Shown piece by piece: positions 54,481-64,000 of a DNA stretch of 64,000 bases (positions are counted from its first letter, which is position 1; every line of letters starts with the position of its first letter). Both the position numbers and the translations under genes were made by a program. This DNA comes from Marchantia polymorpha subsp. ruderalis (taxonomy: Eukaryota; Streptophyta; Marchantiopsida; Marchantiales; Marchantiaceae). Location: positions 23,106,501 through 23,170,500 of the forward strand of contig AP031352.1 of NCBI GenBank assembly GCA_037833965.1, written 5' to 3'. The notes under the pieces were generated by a model. The model was not told the origin of the DNA. It saw only the letters and a program-made list of their open reading frames with translations, and did no database searches.

Positions 54481-55170
54481 CAAAATTGAAAATGTGAGAG
54501 TGAGTCCCTTCCTTCGGCGATCAAGATTGCTCAACGTTCGACACTTGGGCTGGCCGCGGCCCGCTTGAATGCGATGCCGGTGTGGAGGCGTAACGGCCCA
54601 ATTTGCACGCACGAATTCACGCTCCGCCGTTGCGCGGACTTCCACACTTGTACATTCAATCTTGATCCCGCTGATTTCCGCCGACGCCGTTCTCCGTTCG
54701 CGTATCGCTGAAGGCGCATGTGCCGAAGGCACTAGCGACGAAGGCGCTCGCGGCAAAGGTACGGACTTTTGCCGTCTCCTGTGTCCTTTCTTCTTCCGCC
54801 GAAGGCGCATCCTTCCACCAAAGGGGCATCCTAGAGGCGAAGGCATTCCTTATGCCGAAGGCGGAACCTAACAACGAAGGCGACGCTAGTGCCGAAGGCG
54901 CTGGGGCGAAGGAACCTATCGCCGAAGGCGTACGGCCGAAGGCGTACGAAGTGACGATTTTGTTTTCCCTATGACGAAGGCGCTCCGTGGCGCGTGCTTC
55001 GTACGTCTTCAGTGAAAGCTCCTTTGCAGGCGTTTGCGCTAAAGGCGCTCCCTTCTGCTTGCGCCGAAGGCCCTTCAGCCGAAGACACCTCACAGAAGGA
55101 CCTTTTGCCAAAGGCGCTCCCCTTCGCAGGAACCGTCTGCTCTGTCCAAGGCGCTCGACCTCGGACTAAG

Positions 55171-55192
55171 CCCCCCCCCCCCCCCCCCCCCC
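55171..55192. repeat. C22 homopolymer
   Basis: Twenty-two C, followed after seven bases by C9 (55200-55209) in the leader of #10. Could be real slippage or an assembly artefact. Confidence 0.7.
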
Positions 55193-55352
55193 ATCTCCAA
55201 CCCCCCCCCTCCAACTCCTAGATTCTCCGCTACCCGCGATTCTCCCTTTTTACTCTAGTTTATGTACCGATTACTATTTACATCTGCTGCCGCGGTACTT
55301 ATTTTCCAAAAATGTTTTGATTCCGACCAAAAACAAAAAGTGGGTTACCACA

Positions 55353-56885
55353 ATAATGCAAGGTTTGCAAGTTTGCATGGCCTAACCTTTGGTGCCACAG
55401 GCTCAAAGCTAATTTGGCGGTGGAGCTTGGTGGGTGATTTGTGCCGTCATTGCTTGTCTCGGAAGCAAGTTTCTTCACTGACTCAGTAGCAGGTCTCTCC
55501 ATTGATCTGCCACTTTCTTGCACATAAGATCTTTCTATTGATCCGGCACTCTCTTGCACATACTCAATAGTAGGTTTCTCCAGTATTGATGGTGACACAC
55601 TATTGATCAAATCTTCTGGGGGCTGGAATTTGTAAAGTTTGTTTTTGCAATCCCTATGACTCTCTCTAACAACATGATGAGCACTCGGAATGGAAAAGTT
55701 TTTTCAGTATCCAGACCCTACCTGAGTCAAACAATATTTTGAATCCTTCTTTGCCATCTGCATTCGTTCCTCCTAACAAGAGATTTTTTGTGACTCTCGA
55801 GACGTAAGGAACGTTATCAAATTTTATTCTTCCTGAGTAGATGGGAATTTGTACTTTGCACTTTCCAACAACATTCAAAGTCTCTCCTCCAGTGTTGCTT
55901 ATTTTTGAACTGCTTCCTGACTCTATCTCAATGAGTAGCTTTTTGCGTCTAGTAACATGCTTGAAAGCGTCACTGTCTACGTACCACGCACTTGACTAGT
56001 ACATTGTTCAGCGATAATGAGTTCAATTATGTTTACAACCAGTTCACAGTCAGAATCTAGAGAGTCATCGTCCTCACCGCTTTCAAAGTTATTGACCATA
56101 TTGATAGTTGTTTTTTCTCTACAATCGGCCTGTCCCTTCTTAAGTTCAGCTGCCAGCTTGAGGGAGTTGTGCATTCAATGACTTGTTGATCCGCAATAGT
56201 GACACTCTCTAGGGAACTTCTTTTCCTTGCTAAGGCTATCGCCTCATGTTGTTTTCTGCCTCATGGATTTCTTCTACTTGACGAGCAGAGATTAAAAATT
56301 GCTTTGTTTTTGACCCCGGATCTCTCTTCATATCTCATCTTGGAGGAGGATGGCCGTAAGCTCAGCAACGCTTGGCGGAGTTGACCGATACGTGATTGTG
56401 TTGACAAGCCCTTCGTAGCTCTCAGGCAGTGCCATAAGTACGTGTTCAACAATTTCTTCATCTGCAATTATCTCCCCTCCACATGCAACTTTGTTGACGA
56501 GCTCATTGAGGTGTTGTAGAAACGTTGACATGGATCCTCCCTCCTCCAACTTGAAACTTGTGAGTTTCCGCAGTTTGAGTTTGTGGGAGTTTGAGCTGCT
56601 CGCGTACAATGATTATAACGCCCAACAGACATCTGATTTTGCGATATTGACAAGGTATGATAACACATTATCTCTAACTGATGACCTGATTATCGTAAAC
56701 GCTTTGCTCTTTTGAACAAGTTCAGCCGCACCTGTTAGCGCTACAGTGTTTGGTGGTGGTTCTATGAGCTTCCACGTATCTTCCTTGCAGAGCATGTTGC
56801 GTAGCTTAAAACTCCAAACACTATAATTGCTATTTCCTTCTAACTTGGATGCTTCCTCATGGAGACTTCACAAAGTGTCAGAGTA
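55353..56885 (-). pseudogene. Copia G Gag-protease-preintegrase
   Basis: Gag start region SVWSFKLRNMLCKEDTWKLI (56830-56770), Gag core KLRKLTSFKLEEGGSMSTFL, QHLNELVNKVACGGEI, MALPESYEGLVNTITY (56560-56400), then acidic and protease-flank pieces: YSGRIKFDNVPYVSRVTKNL (55830-55770), and the GAG-preintegrase hallmark LWHQRLGHANLQTLHY at the truncation point. Several stops and frame changes. The Gag dialect (KLEG.SNY.VW) is that of plant copia elements and differs from the AT-rich copia at 3930-7070. Confidence 0.85.
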
Positions 56886-57015
56886 ACGTGGTGAGCGACG
56901 GATCTGGTATTACACTATTACTGCTCTAGCCTCCTTAAGCTTTGATCTATTCTGCAACAGCTACACTCACTAACTATTCTACAATTGTCAAATCGGCTCA
57001 AATCATTCTTGCCAT

Positions 57016-57027
57016 GCTCTAATACCA
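57016..57027 (-). other. Copia G primer binding site
   Basis: Minus-strand TGGTATTAGAGC directly after the LTR; initiator-Met tRNA type with one mismatch. Confidence 0.85.
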
Positions 57028-57268
57028 TGTAGAGAATCGTGTTAACAAGCAATCACTTTACACAGAAAATTTTGTTATTGAAAACAATACCTTAACTACA
57101 TGCACGCAGAGGTTGCCAAGGTACGGTGTGCGGCATGGTAACCCTCACAGACGGCTTGTTAACCTAAAGCGCCACTTGCCTTGCCTCAGTAGCGGTTAGA
57201 GTGTTACCTTGATAACTTGGTTCTATTGCCATACTATCTCTTCTATCACTACAGTGCGAGCTCCAACA
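57028..57268 (-). repeat. Copia G 5' LTR (241 bp)
   Basis: Minus strand TGTTGGAGCTC..TTCTCTACA, flanked inward by the primer site. Confidence 0.85.
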
Positions 57269-57279
57269 CTATCAGAGTT

Positions 57280-57770
57280 CATGTATCAACAATATGAACT
57301 TGTATTTTGTACTTCGTTGGCTAGTCTCGCACATGAAGGAGCTATATCTGAGCCTGAACAACTTGAAGAGTTCAACTCCTTGCTCCGGAGCGAGGGCTGC
57401 TTTACATGTATCGAATCTTGAACCAGAAAGACGATCTTCTTTTCGCAAGCATACCAAAGAGCTGGAAAATTTGTTAAAGAGGAAGATTCCAAAAGAGCTT
57501 GAACTGCTTCTCGACTTGAGGTTGTGAATTTTAAAATTGCCAGTAATACAAATCTGAAAGACATTGAACCGCAATTTCAGTACTAAAACGCTCTTTGGCA
57601 CAATTTTCAGGTCACCGACGAACTGCACAATGCTACGATACTTGGAATTTGATTGGAATAACTATCTTGACGGCTCAATTTCCAAAAACATTGGTAACCT
57701 TAGCAACCGGAGTATCTACGTTCTAAGGAAAATAACTTCATAATAAGTACACCAAGTCACGTCAACCACC
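57280..57770 (+). pseudogene. LRR receptor-like fragment 1
   Basis: Short LRR-like pieces: KELYLSLNNLKSS (about 57335), IPKELELLLDLRL (57490-57527) and, clearer, YLEFDWNNYLDGSISKNIGN with LSN (57639-57715). The last piece recurs in diverged form at about 60003-60080, so this is either the same pseudogene separated by repeat expansion or a duplicate. Stops and frameshifts throughout. Confidence 0.5.
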
Positions 57771-57784
57771 AGAAGTGACTCGTG

Positions 57785-59285
57785 AGCATTGTTTTGTCAA
57801 ATTTACAAATAATGTTGAATCCAAATAAACTATTAATCAAGTCATCTGGCTCAAAAATACATAATTTGACAAACGAAACAACTGATATACAAACTAATAT
57901 GCAACTTAGACTCTCCAACCTCAAATCACACCAGATAATATCGATGATATATCATCATCATGAAATAATTGCATATGTCCTACCCAAAAGCCATCCGCGC
58001 CTACTTGACGTCTCATGTTAATTCGAGATTCTATCAAACTACGAATTTAAAAATCTTTATAGCTTAGGCTCTCCAACATAGAGTCAGACAGGTTAATATC
58101 CATGATACATCATGATCATGATATAACTACCTATGTGGCATGTCTGAGCGTGCTACCCGTGACTACGTGACGTTTTGCATGTGCCGCTTTGCCACGTGTC
58201 AACTCGAGATTCAACTAAACTATAAAAATCCCTGGAACTTAGGCTCTTCAACGCAAAATAAGACAAATTAGTATTGAGTATACATCATGATCATGATATA
58301 ACTGCCTGTGTGGCATGCCCGAACGTACTATCCACGCCTACGTGATGTCTCGCAAGTGCGGCTTTGCCTCATCTCAACTCAAGATTAGACCTCACTACAT
58401 CATCCGTTCAATGCATGCCAAATGTCAACCACATGTCGGTGCTTCGAGGGTTGTTGTGTCAAATTTCTTAATACTGTTGAATCCAAATGAATCGATTCAT
58501 CAAATCATCCAGCTCAAAAACATCAAATTCAACAAACAAAACTATTGATAATCAGATCTCTACAACTTAGACTCTCTAGCGTAAAATCAGGCAATTAATA
58601 TTGATGATACATCATCATGAAAACGTTTTGAGCAGGTACAGGACATGTGCATATAATGCATGCTTAAATTGCTCAGAAGGTTCAGTTGTTTTGTCGTGCA
58701 ACTCTTGGATTCTCCAAATCGCATCACTCAATTGTTACCCTAGCAATTACAAGCCTACAAGAGGATTCATAATCTAAACAACCACACATGCTTCATTCAA
58801 AAAACGCATTTTCAATCTCAACTCACTTGATCTTTTCCAATTTTGTAAACGAAGAGTACCAACTTGTGCTTGCGATGTTACTACGATATCATTCAAAATG
58901 ATAGCTCGGTAGCTCAAATTTGAGCTACCATTCAAATTTGACTTGAGCTCTTGTCTGCCATCGGCCTCACTAGGTAGTGATGGCTTTGGGGCTTGGGCTG
59001 GAACGGAGATGATCACCATCATCCAACCCATCAGTTTCTCAAAAGTTTGGATTTTACACTCAAATTTTGATATCTAAAAGAGTTAAAAACAAAATGATAG
59101 TGCAACTAAAAAGAAGTGTGCTTATGTCTTCTAAAGTTTCATGAATGTTATGTCATCAGATTTCAAAACACTAAATTCAACGAACAAAAATATTGATATT
59201 CAATGTTCTTCATCTCAGGTTCTCCAACGTAAAATTGTGCAAATTTGTACAGATCATACATCATCGTGATATAATCGTTAGAACT
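57785..59285 (+). repeat. Diverged tandem repeat array, higher-order unit about 660 bp
   Basis: Marker segments recur: TTGAATCCAAAT.AA at 57817 and 58478 (about 660 bp apart), and CTTAGRCTCTCCAAC..ATACATCATGATCATGATATAA-type subunits beginning about 57905, 58065, 58236, 58565 and 59210 (smaller spacing 160-190 bp). No coding. The units contain TGATCATGA palindromes. Confidence 0.65.
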
Positions 59286-59289
59286 TGTT

Positions 59290-59950
59290 ATTTTACCACA
59301 AAAGAGTTTTGAACGTGCTAATTTGAAAACATCATAAATTAAAAAATATAATGTTATAAATTCGAAATATAAATTTATGGATTCATAGAATATCTGCAGA
59401 GAATAAAAATGAATTAACGTGAAAATTTTAAAAAAATCTATAATAGTTATAAAAAAGATTTCTATAACTTTATGAAATATTTTCTAAAATTAAATCATAA
59501 ATATACAGATTCATAGAAAAAATTTCAAGTTATGTAAAATCTCAAATATATTTAATTCATGTAATAAAATCTTCAAAAATGAAAAAAACAACTGAAATAA
59601 ATAAAAGCAAGTTTATATCATTTGATGTATAGTAATTGAACATTTTCATTATCTTAGAGAGTTGTGATCTTCATGATAAAAAATAATTAAAATCTTACAT
59701 GTAATAAAATAAAAAATATCATAATCAACATAAAGTAAAGATGTTTGGAAATTAATATTTTTTCATTGGATATTATTCATAGATTTAATAATGAAATAAA
59801 AAATTAAAAAATCTAAAATTTACTCTATTTTCTATTTTAGTCTGTATTGTATAGATTTGTATAATTTATTTAAGATATATTTAAATCTAATTTCAGTGAT
59901 CCCTTATATCATAATAATAATTAAATTTTTAGAATATTGAATATGTTATC
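59290..59950. other. Very AT-rich interval, no feature seen
   Basis: About 85% A/T by eye, only short frames and simple A/T runs. No repeat structure or gene recognised. Confidence 0.5.
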
Positions 59951-60084
59951 AAATTATTCGATCGGAATAACTGACTTGAGTGCTCCCGAAACATCCCGAA
60001 ACATCCCGAAAACATTGGTAAGCTTAGCAACCTGGAGTATCTCAGTTCTGAGCAGAAAAACTTAACAGGAAGTATACGAAGCCA

Positions 60085-60189
60085 TAGTGGCGGAGCTTAA
60101 GTGGGGGCAGGAGGGGGCGTGAACCCCCTCCTGCCCCCACTTAAGCCCCCACCCCACCCCCCCCAAGAAAAATCCTGGCTCCGCCCCTG
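60085..60189 (+). mobile_element. hAT-type MITE, 105 bp, TSD CGAAGCCA
   Basis: Perfect 8-bp duplication CGAAGCCA at 60077-60084 and 60190-60197. Ends TAGTGGCGGAGC and (complement of the right end) CAGGGGCGGAGCCAGGATT, typical hAT termini. The interior is a 23-bp perfect inverted repeat (60095-60117 with 60124-60146) around CGTGAA, making a foldback. It lies inside the LRR pseudogene. Confidence 0.85.
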
Positions 60190-60223
60190 CGAAGCCAGCT
60201 GGGGAAAGAATTTTGGACCTGCT

Positions 60224-60388
60224 CCCATTCCGGTGATATGTGTCAAGTACAGGATTCGAATACTTGATCCTTTATAACAACAGTCTAACTAGACGCATCC
60301 CGGAAATCCTCTCGAGCAGAAGCAAATGCCTGAGATCGACCAAATTCCCCAAAGCTCATAAGATCGTTCCAGTCATTGGGGTCCGGGT
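60224..60388 (+). repeat. Chimeric duplicate: direct copy of 61269-61356 joined to inverted copy of 60962-61040
   Basis: 60224-60312 is nearly identical to 61269-61356 in direct orientation (shared ACAGGATTCGAATACTTGAT). From 60313 to 60388 the sequence is the reverse complement of about 60962-61040 (shared GGGGAATTTGGTCGATCTCA), with one small indel and few substitutions. Confidence 0.8.
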
Positions 60389-62351
60389 TTAGTACTAGTA
60401 CCGACACTTGGGAGACATCGCACTGGTCGGGCGTGAACCGGTGGAGTTGGCAATTATGTCGTGTCTTATTTATTTCAATGTGGGGACCAACATCTTCACA
60501 GGCAGTTTTGTCGACGTCAAGTGCACGTCATGGACTAGTCTATGGGCCTTTGTTCGGATACAAACTCTTTCGGTGGGAGATCTCCTGAGTGCATCTTCTC
60601 CTCGAGCAGTTTGTTGAAGTTCTGTATAAACAGCAACAATTGCACTGGCAAGCTGCCTGCGGAGCTGGGTAGGAGGTAACCGAAGCTGAAGTACCTCGTC
60701 CTGCACAGTTACATGTTTGACGGAGAGCTGCCCGAGCTCTTCACGTACGAAACTTCGCTTAGCTCGCCAAGCCTCTACTACAACATGAGCAATGGCACTA
60801 AGGCTTAGATGAGGAACTCACAACCCTGGTGAAACTGAATTTGGGGACGAGGTCAGAGTTCAAAGTCTCAACTTGGGAGAACCTGAGAGGTCCAAAATTC
60901 TTTCTCGGGCAATTTGATCGATGAGCTGGTGATGCAGTGGCCGAGTTCGACCTAATTCTACCCGGACCACAATGCTATGACTGGAACGATCTTAAGAGCT
61001 TTGGGGAATTTGGTCGATCTCAGACATTTGCTTCTGCTCGAGAATTAACTCGAGAGCAGCATTGTAGAAGAGCTTGGTTGACTGCAGAGTCTGCTGCTCT
61101 TGTGGTTGCAGAACAAGAGCCCTACTTTCGGGACAGATTCCTGCAAGCTTGGCGAACTTGCAGAAATCAATGTAAGGAACAACACTCTGACAGGACCCAT
61201 AGCTCAGCAGTTCCGCAGCTTTACGAAGATGCGGTACTTGAGACTGCAGATGACACATCTCGCTGCTCCCATTCCGGTGATATGGGTCAAGTACAGGATT
61301 CGAATACTTGATCCTTTATAACAACAGTCTAACTAGACGCATCCCGGAAATCCTCTCCATCTGTATTGCTCTGCATTATCTCAGGCTGAGCTGCAACTCG
61401 TCCACAAGACGGCTTAGATACATCAATTTCATCCGTCTTTCATGGTTTCTGCTTCAATGGAGTAAAGATCAGAGGAGAGGTTCCTACTGCAATGTGGACT
61501 TGCACGAAGCTGAAACTATTAGATGTAGCTGGAAGCCCACTGTATGGCCACATCCTGAATCCGCTTCAGTCATGGAACCTAAGCTCGTGTGGTGAGTGAT
61601 GACTTTGGCGTTCAACAACTTCAATGGCTCCAGTCCCGCTTCAAATGGAAGCGTCCTGCACTGCAAGTGCTTCGAGTTTTTCCTCCAGGCCTGGTGCCTT
61701 CAAGCTTCTCCTGGATACAATCCAAGTGGAAGCACACATCAAGATAGCCCAAGGGAACGTGTTCTAGCAGACATCAATCAGAATATCAGACAATTATATG
61801 GAGTATGCTCACGTACTGGAAGTATCGACATTGCTAGATCTTTCTCGCAATCAGCTGATTGGAAAGATCCCCTCGGAGCTGGGCGCATTGAGTGGACTTT
61901 GATTCCTGTTTCTGGCTGAGCTTGAGTTATTTGAACTTGTCACTGAATAAGTCGTGGGAGGCAATCCCTGTTGCAAATACACTCGAGACTCGATTTCCGC
62001 ACCCTTCTCGCCAGCCAATCGAATCCATTGTAGACGATAAATACATCGAAAGGTTGTGCCCCTTTGATGGTTGAACTTGCAGTTGTGATGCTCTTATTGA
62101 TCGGGTGAAGTCTTTGCCGAACTGGTTGTATGAATGGGTGTCCATGCAGGCCTGACTGTATGACCCGCTGATGGTTTTGCGTTTATCATGGGCTCCATTA
62201 ATCTCGTCCGTACGTTCAAAACTCAGTTATTTGCTCACGTATCTGGAACAATGTCATTTTCTCAAGTCAGTTACGATAACTATCGACAACCTTCATTTAT
62301 GTGCAGTTTTTATCTCCACTAGGAGGGTTTCATGTTTCAGAAGTAAATCTT

Positions 62352-62352
62352 C

Positions 62353-62384
<32 letters not shown>

Positions 62385-62385
62385 A
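62352..62385 (+). repeat. (TA)n(GA)n microsatellite
   Basis: Compound dinucleotide tract of alternating TA then GA, followed by AAAACACACA. Just downstream of the LRR pseudogene. Confidence 0.9.
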
Positions 62386-62399
62386 AAACACACATGTCA

Positions 62400-64000
62400 C
62401 TCCGTGAATAAGTTTTAGTACTCGATGTTTATGGATGAAATGACATACATAGGTATGAGCAAGAACATTGAGACTTCCTGGATCAATAATTGTATGTCAA
62501 TATATCTGTGTGTATATATATCTATATTTCCACTTTAGAATAATTGTTACTCTTAGTAACTTTGATTACTCACTTAATTCTTGTCGATATTTTATTGAAT
62601 TGATTCATCCATTGTGCTATCGAGATTTTATCCATGGGTTCAAAAGCTCGTTGAGAGTTAAAATTATGCGCTCCCCTCCATTGGCCTGACTCTCGCTACA
62701 CATCATATTGTGACCAGATATGTAAGCTATGGTATGCAAGGCAGTATTTCCCATTTGACTTGGCTATTCCAGAGGCTCTTACTGAACATGGCACATGTAC
62801 AAAAGGCTAAGGAACTGGATAAAATTACAGGAGGAAATGTGCATGTACCTCTAGCGGATTGGACTTCAGAGATTGTGGGCACGATTCCGCTCAATCATTT
62901 GCATCGATACTGATGGCAATGTTATCAACTAATCATGTGGGAATACATGGCAGAGCTTACATGATTCGTTCGTTCGTCATGCACAAGTTCTGAGCACGGA
63001 CCTACCGCCCTTGGCCAGCACGATTGTTGGCACTCAGACACAAAAATATCCTCGTTTGTAACGAGACTACGAGGTGGCAGACGCAACGGACGATTTATTG
63101 TTGATTGAGATATACCGTTCAAGCATATGAATATCGGAATCTCATAGACAGATTGGCGGTAGAGAGGAACAGACATGCTTTGAGAAAATGCATGAGCACC
63201 TGTTGCAAATTCCTTCAGTGAATAATTGCAGTACAGTGAAGGTTCTTTCAGAAACATACCATTCTCCCGTAGAATGAGGTCAGGACTCTGAATGATAGTT
63301 CACGAGAGGAGGAGTGAGCTTACAAGTGACGTGATCAAGGTTTCTGACTTCGTCCACAAAGAATCACTTGTCGAGGATTATCCTCTCACTCTCCTGCTTT
63401 CATGTTGCGTGGAAAGGGAGCTTGGGTGCGGCAGCGACCATACTTCAGTGGATTCCATGTTCGGAGAGCATGTCTCAAAGCAGGATGACATTTGGAAAGC
63501 TCGATGGACTTTGCTACCAAGTTGACCAAGGTCTTTGGTCAAGGCCTTTCGTGCTACTTCTTGCACCAAGTGAAGGTGCTGATGCGACACTTTGACAAAT
63601 AATAGATTAAAGATTCTTCTTGAGCTGATTCCCTGATTATAGCGTAATAGTTTTTACGAAAACAAGCACAATCGAAGACTTTATCGACAACGCATATTCA
63701 GCAGATTCATCTTCTGAGCACTGAGTAAAACACGGCATCAACTGGACGAAAGATGACGATCGTGACCATTTGAAGAGATTCAAGTTTCCAAGCTAGAATG
63801 ACGCCACACGTAGAATCAGAACCCCGGCGGTGGCAAGATCAAAAGAAAGGACAGGAACAACTGGTCCACTTTGTTTGTTTGGCGACTCTCTTTTGGACAC
63901 ACGTTTGACTGAACAGGTGCAACGAATCTCTCGGTCAAGATGAAGCTTTCTAGTGGGAGTCGCTGCTGTAAGTAATATTAATAACTGGACTCCGACATCT
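62400..64000. other. Unassigned region, possible decayed gene pieces
   Basis: No gene supported. One plus-strand stretch (62750-62870) reads HLTWLFQRLLLNMAHVQKAK then ELDKITGGNVHV, which faintly resembles the helix I-J region of cytochrome P450 (TWL..LLLNP..V.KA..ELD). A second block at 62960-63100 has LPPLASTIVGTQTQKYPRL-like reading with stops. The rest shows nothing recognisable. Confidence 0.3.

Larger units (their letters stand above)
52180..55352 (-). mobile_element. Giant ORF-bearing LTR #10, 3' part lost
   Basis: Right end AGTGGGTTACCACA at 55352, followed by ATAAT in copia G. Leader 55352-54480 with GCCGAAGGC repeats and a C22 homopolymer, ORF 54480-52180, cut by the gypsy F LTR at 52180. 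Tail and left end are absent, apparently lost in the same deletion that joined #7 to gypsy F. Confidence 0.8.
55353..57268 (-). mobile_element. Copia G, 5' part of a Ty1/copia element
   Basis: Minus strand: LTR 57268-57028, primer site, gag, and protease/GAG-preintegrase remnants, cut at 55353 by giant LTR #10. The right flank after the LTR is CTATC (57269-57273). RT, integrase core and the 3' LTR are absent. Confidence 0.85.
59960..62150 (+). pseudogene. LRR receptor-like pseudogene (fragment 2)
   Basis: Plus-strand LRR pieces in shifting frames: NIGKLSNLEYLSSEQKNLTG (60010-60070), NNCTGKLPAELG then LKYLVLHSYMFDGELPELF (60628-60745), LGELAEINVRNNTLTGPIAQ (61148-61210), LAFNNFNGSSPA (61602), LLDLSRNQLIGKIPSELG then ALSGL (61832-61890), and LSYLNLSLNKS (61921). 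The pattern LxxLxLxxNxLxGxIP is the plant extracellular LRR consensus, as in receptor kinases and receptor-like proteins. No kinase domain is recognisable afterwards. Broken by stops, a MITE and rearranged duplicates; non-functional. Confidence 0.75.

Noticed and set aside
59960-62150. Functional LRR receptor kinase
   Set aside because: Repeated stops and frameshifts, rearranged duplicates, a MITE insertion and no kinase domain.

Overview
This is plant nuclear DNA made almost entirely of nested retrotransposons; no intact host gene is visible. The best guess for the source is a liverwort of the Marchantia type. That guess rests on my recollection that long coiled-coil proteins of the kind encoded at 20.8-22.6 kb and elsewhere here are abundant among Marchantia hypothetical proteins. 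It is memory, not a search. Ty3/gypsy chromoviruses with tRNA-iMet primer sites, Ty1/copia remnants, a hAT-type MITE and a plant-style LRR pseudogene all fit a land plant.

The dominant component is a family of very long LTRs (about 2-5 kb, at least ten copies). They start TGTGGTAACCCAC-like, end GGGTTATTACA-like and make 5-bp target duplications. Most carry one long reading frame of up to about 930 codons: a conserved N-terminal domain, a Pro/Ser/Ala-rich linker and a C-terminal coiled coil. Taken alone they look like TIR elements. At 36953-38235, however, a gypsy integrase and a polypurine tract abut the start of one copy, which identifies it as a 3' LTR and the others as probable solo LTRs. 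Their leaders and linkers are filled with short palindromes (GCCTACGCGTAGGC type) and mini-hairpins (GCCGAAGGC).

Layout. 0-1.8 kb: giant LTR #1. 1.8-7.9 kb: AT-rich decayed copia DNA. 7.95-14.0 kb: chromovirus A (minus). 14.0-19.7 kb: a copia-like LTR split by giant LTR #2. 20.2-38.2 kb: a gypsy 3' LTR (E) plus its integrase; E is interrupted by short element D, D by giant LTR #5, and #5 by chromovirus B, with matching target duplications for the three nested insertions. 38.2-50.7 kb: giant LTRs #6 and #7, the latter holding a copia-like solo LTR and elements #8 and #9. 50.7-52.2 kb: 3' end of gypsy F and its LTR. 52.2-55.4 kb: giant LTR #10 inserted in copia G (55.4-57.3 kb). 57.3-64 kb: older single-copy-like DNA with an LRR receptor pseudogene, a diverged tandem repeat, a 105-bp hAT MITE and unassigned sequence.

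The two chromoviruses are one family. Each has a pre-gag reading-frame pair, gag with a CCHC knuckle, and pol in the -1 frame behind a textbook frameshift signal, followed by integrase and a chromodomain. Most nonsense mutations whose ancestral codon can be inferred are C-to-T or G-to-A changes, as expected for heavily methylated DNA. All coordinates and comparisons were made by eye.
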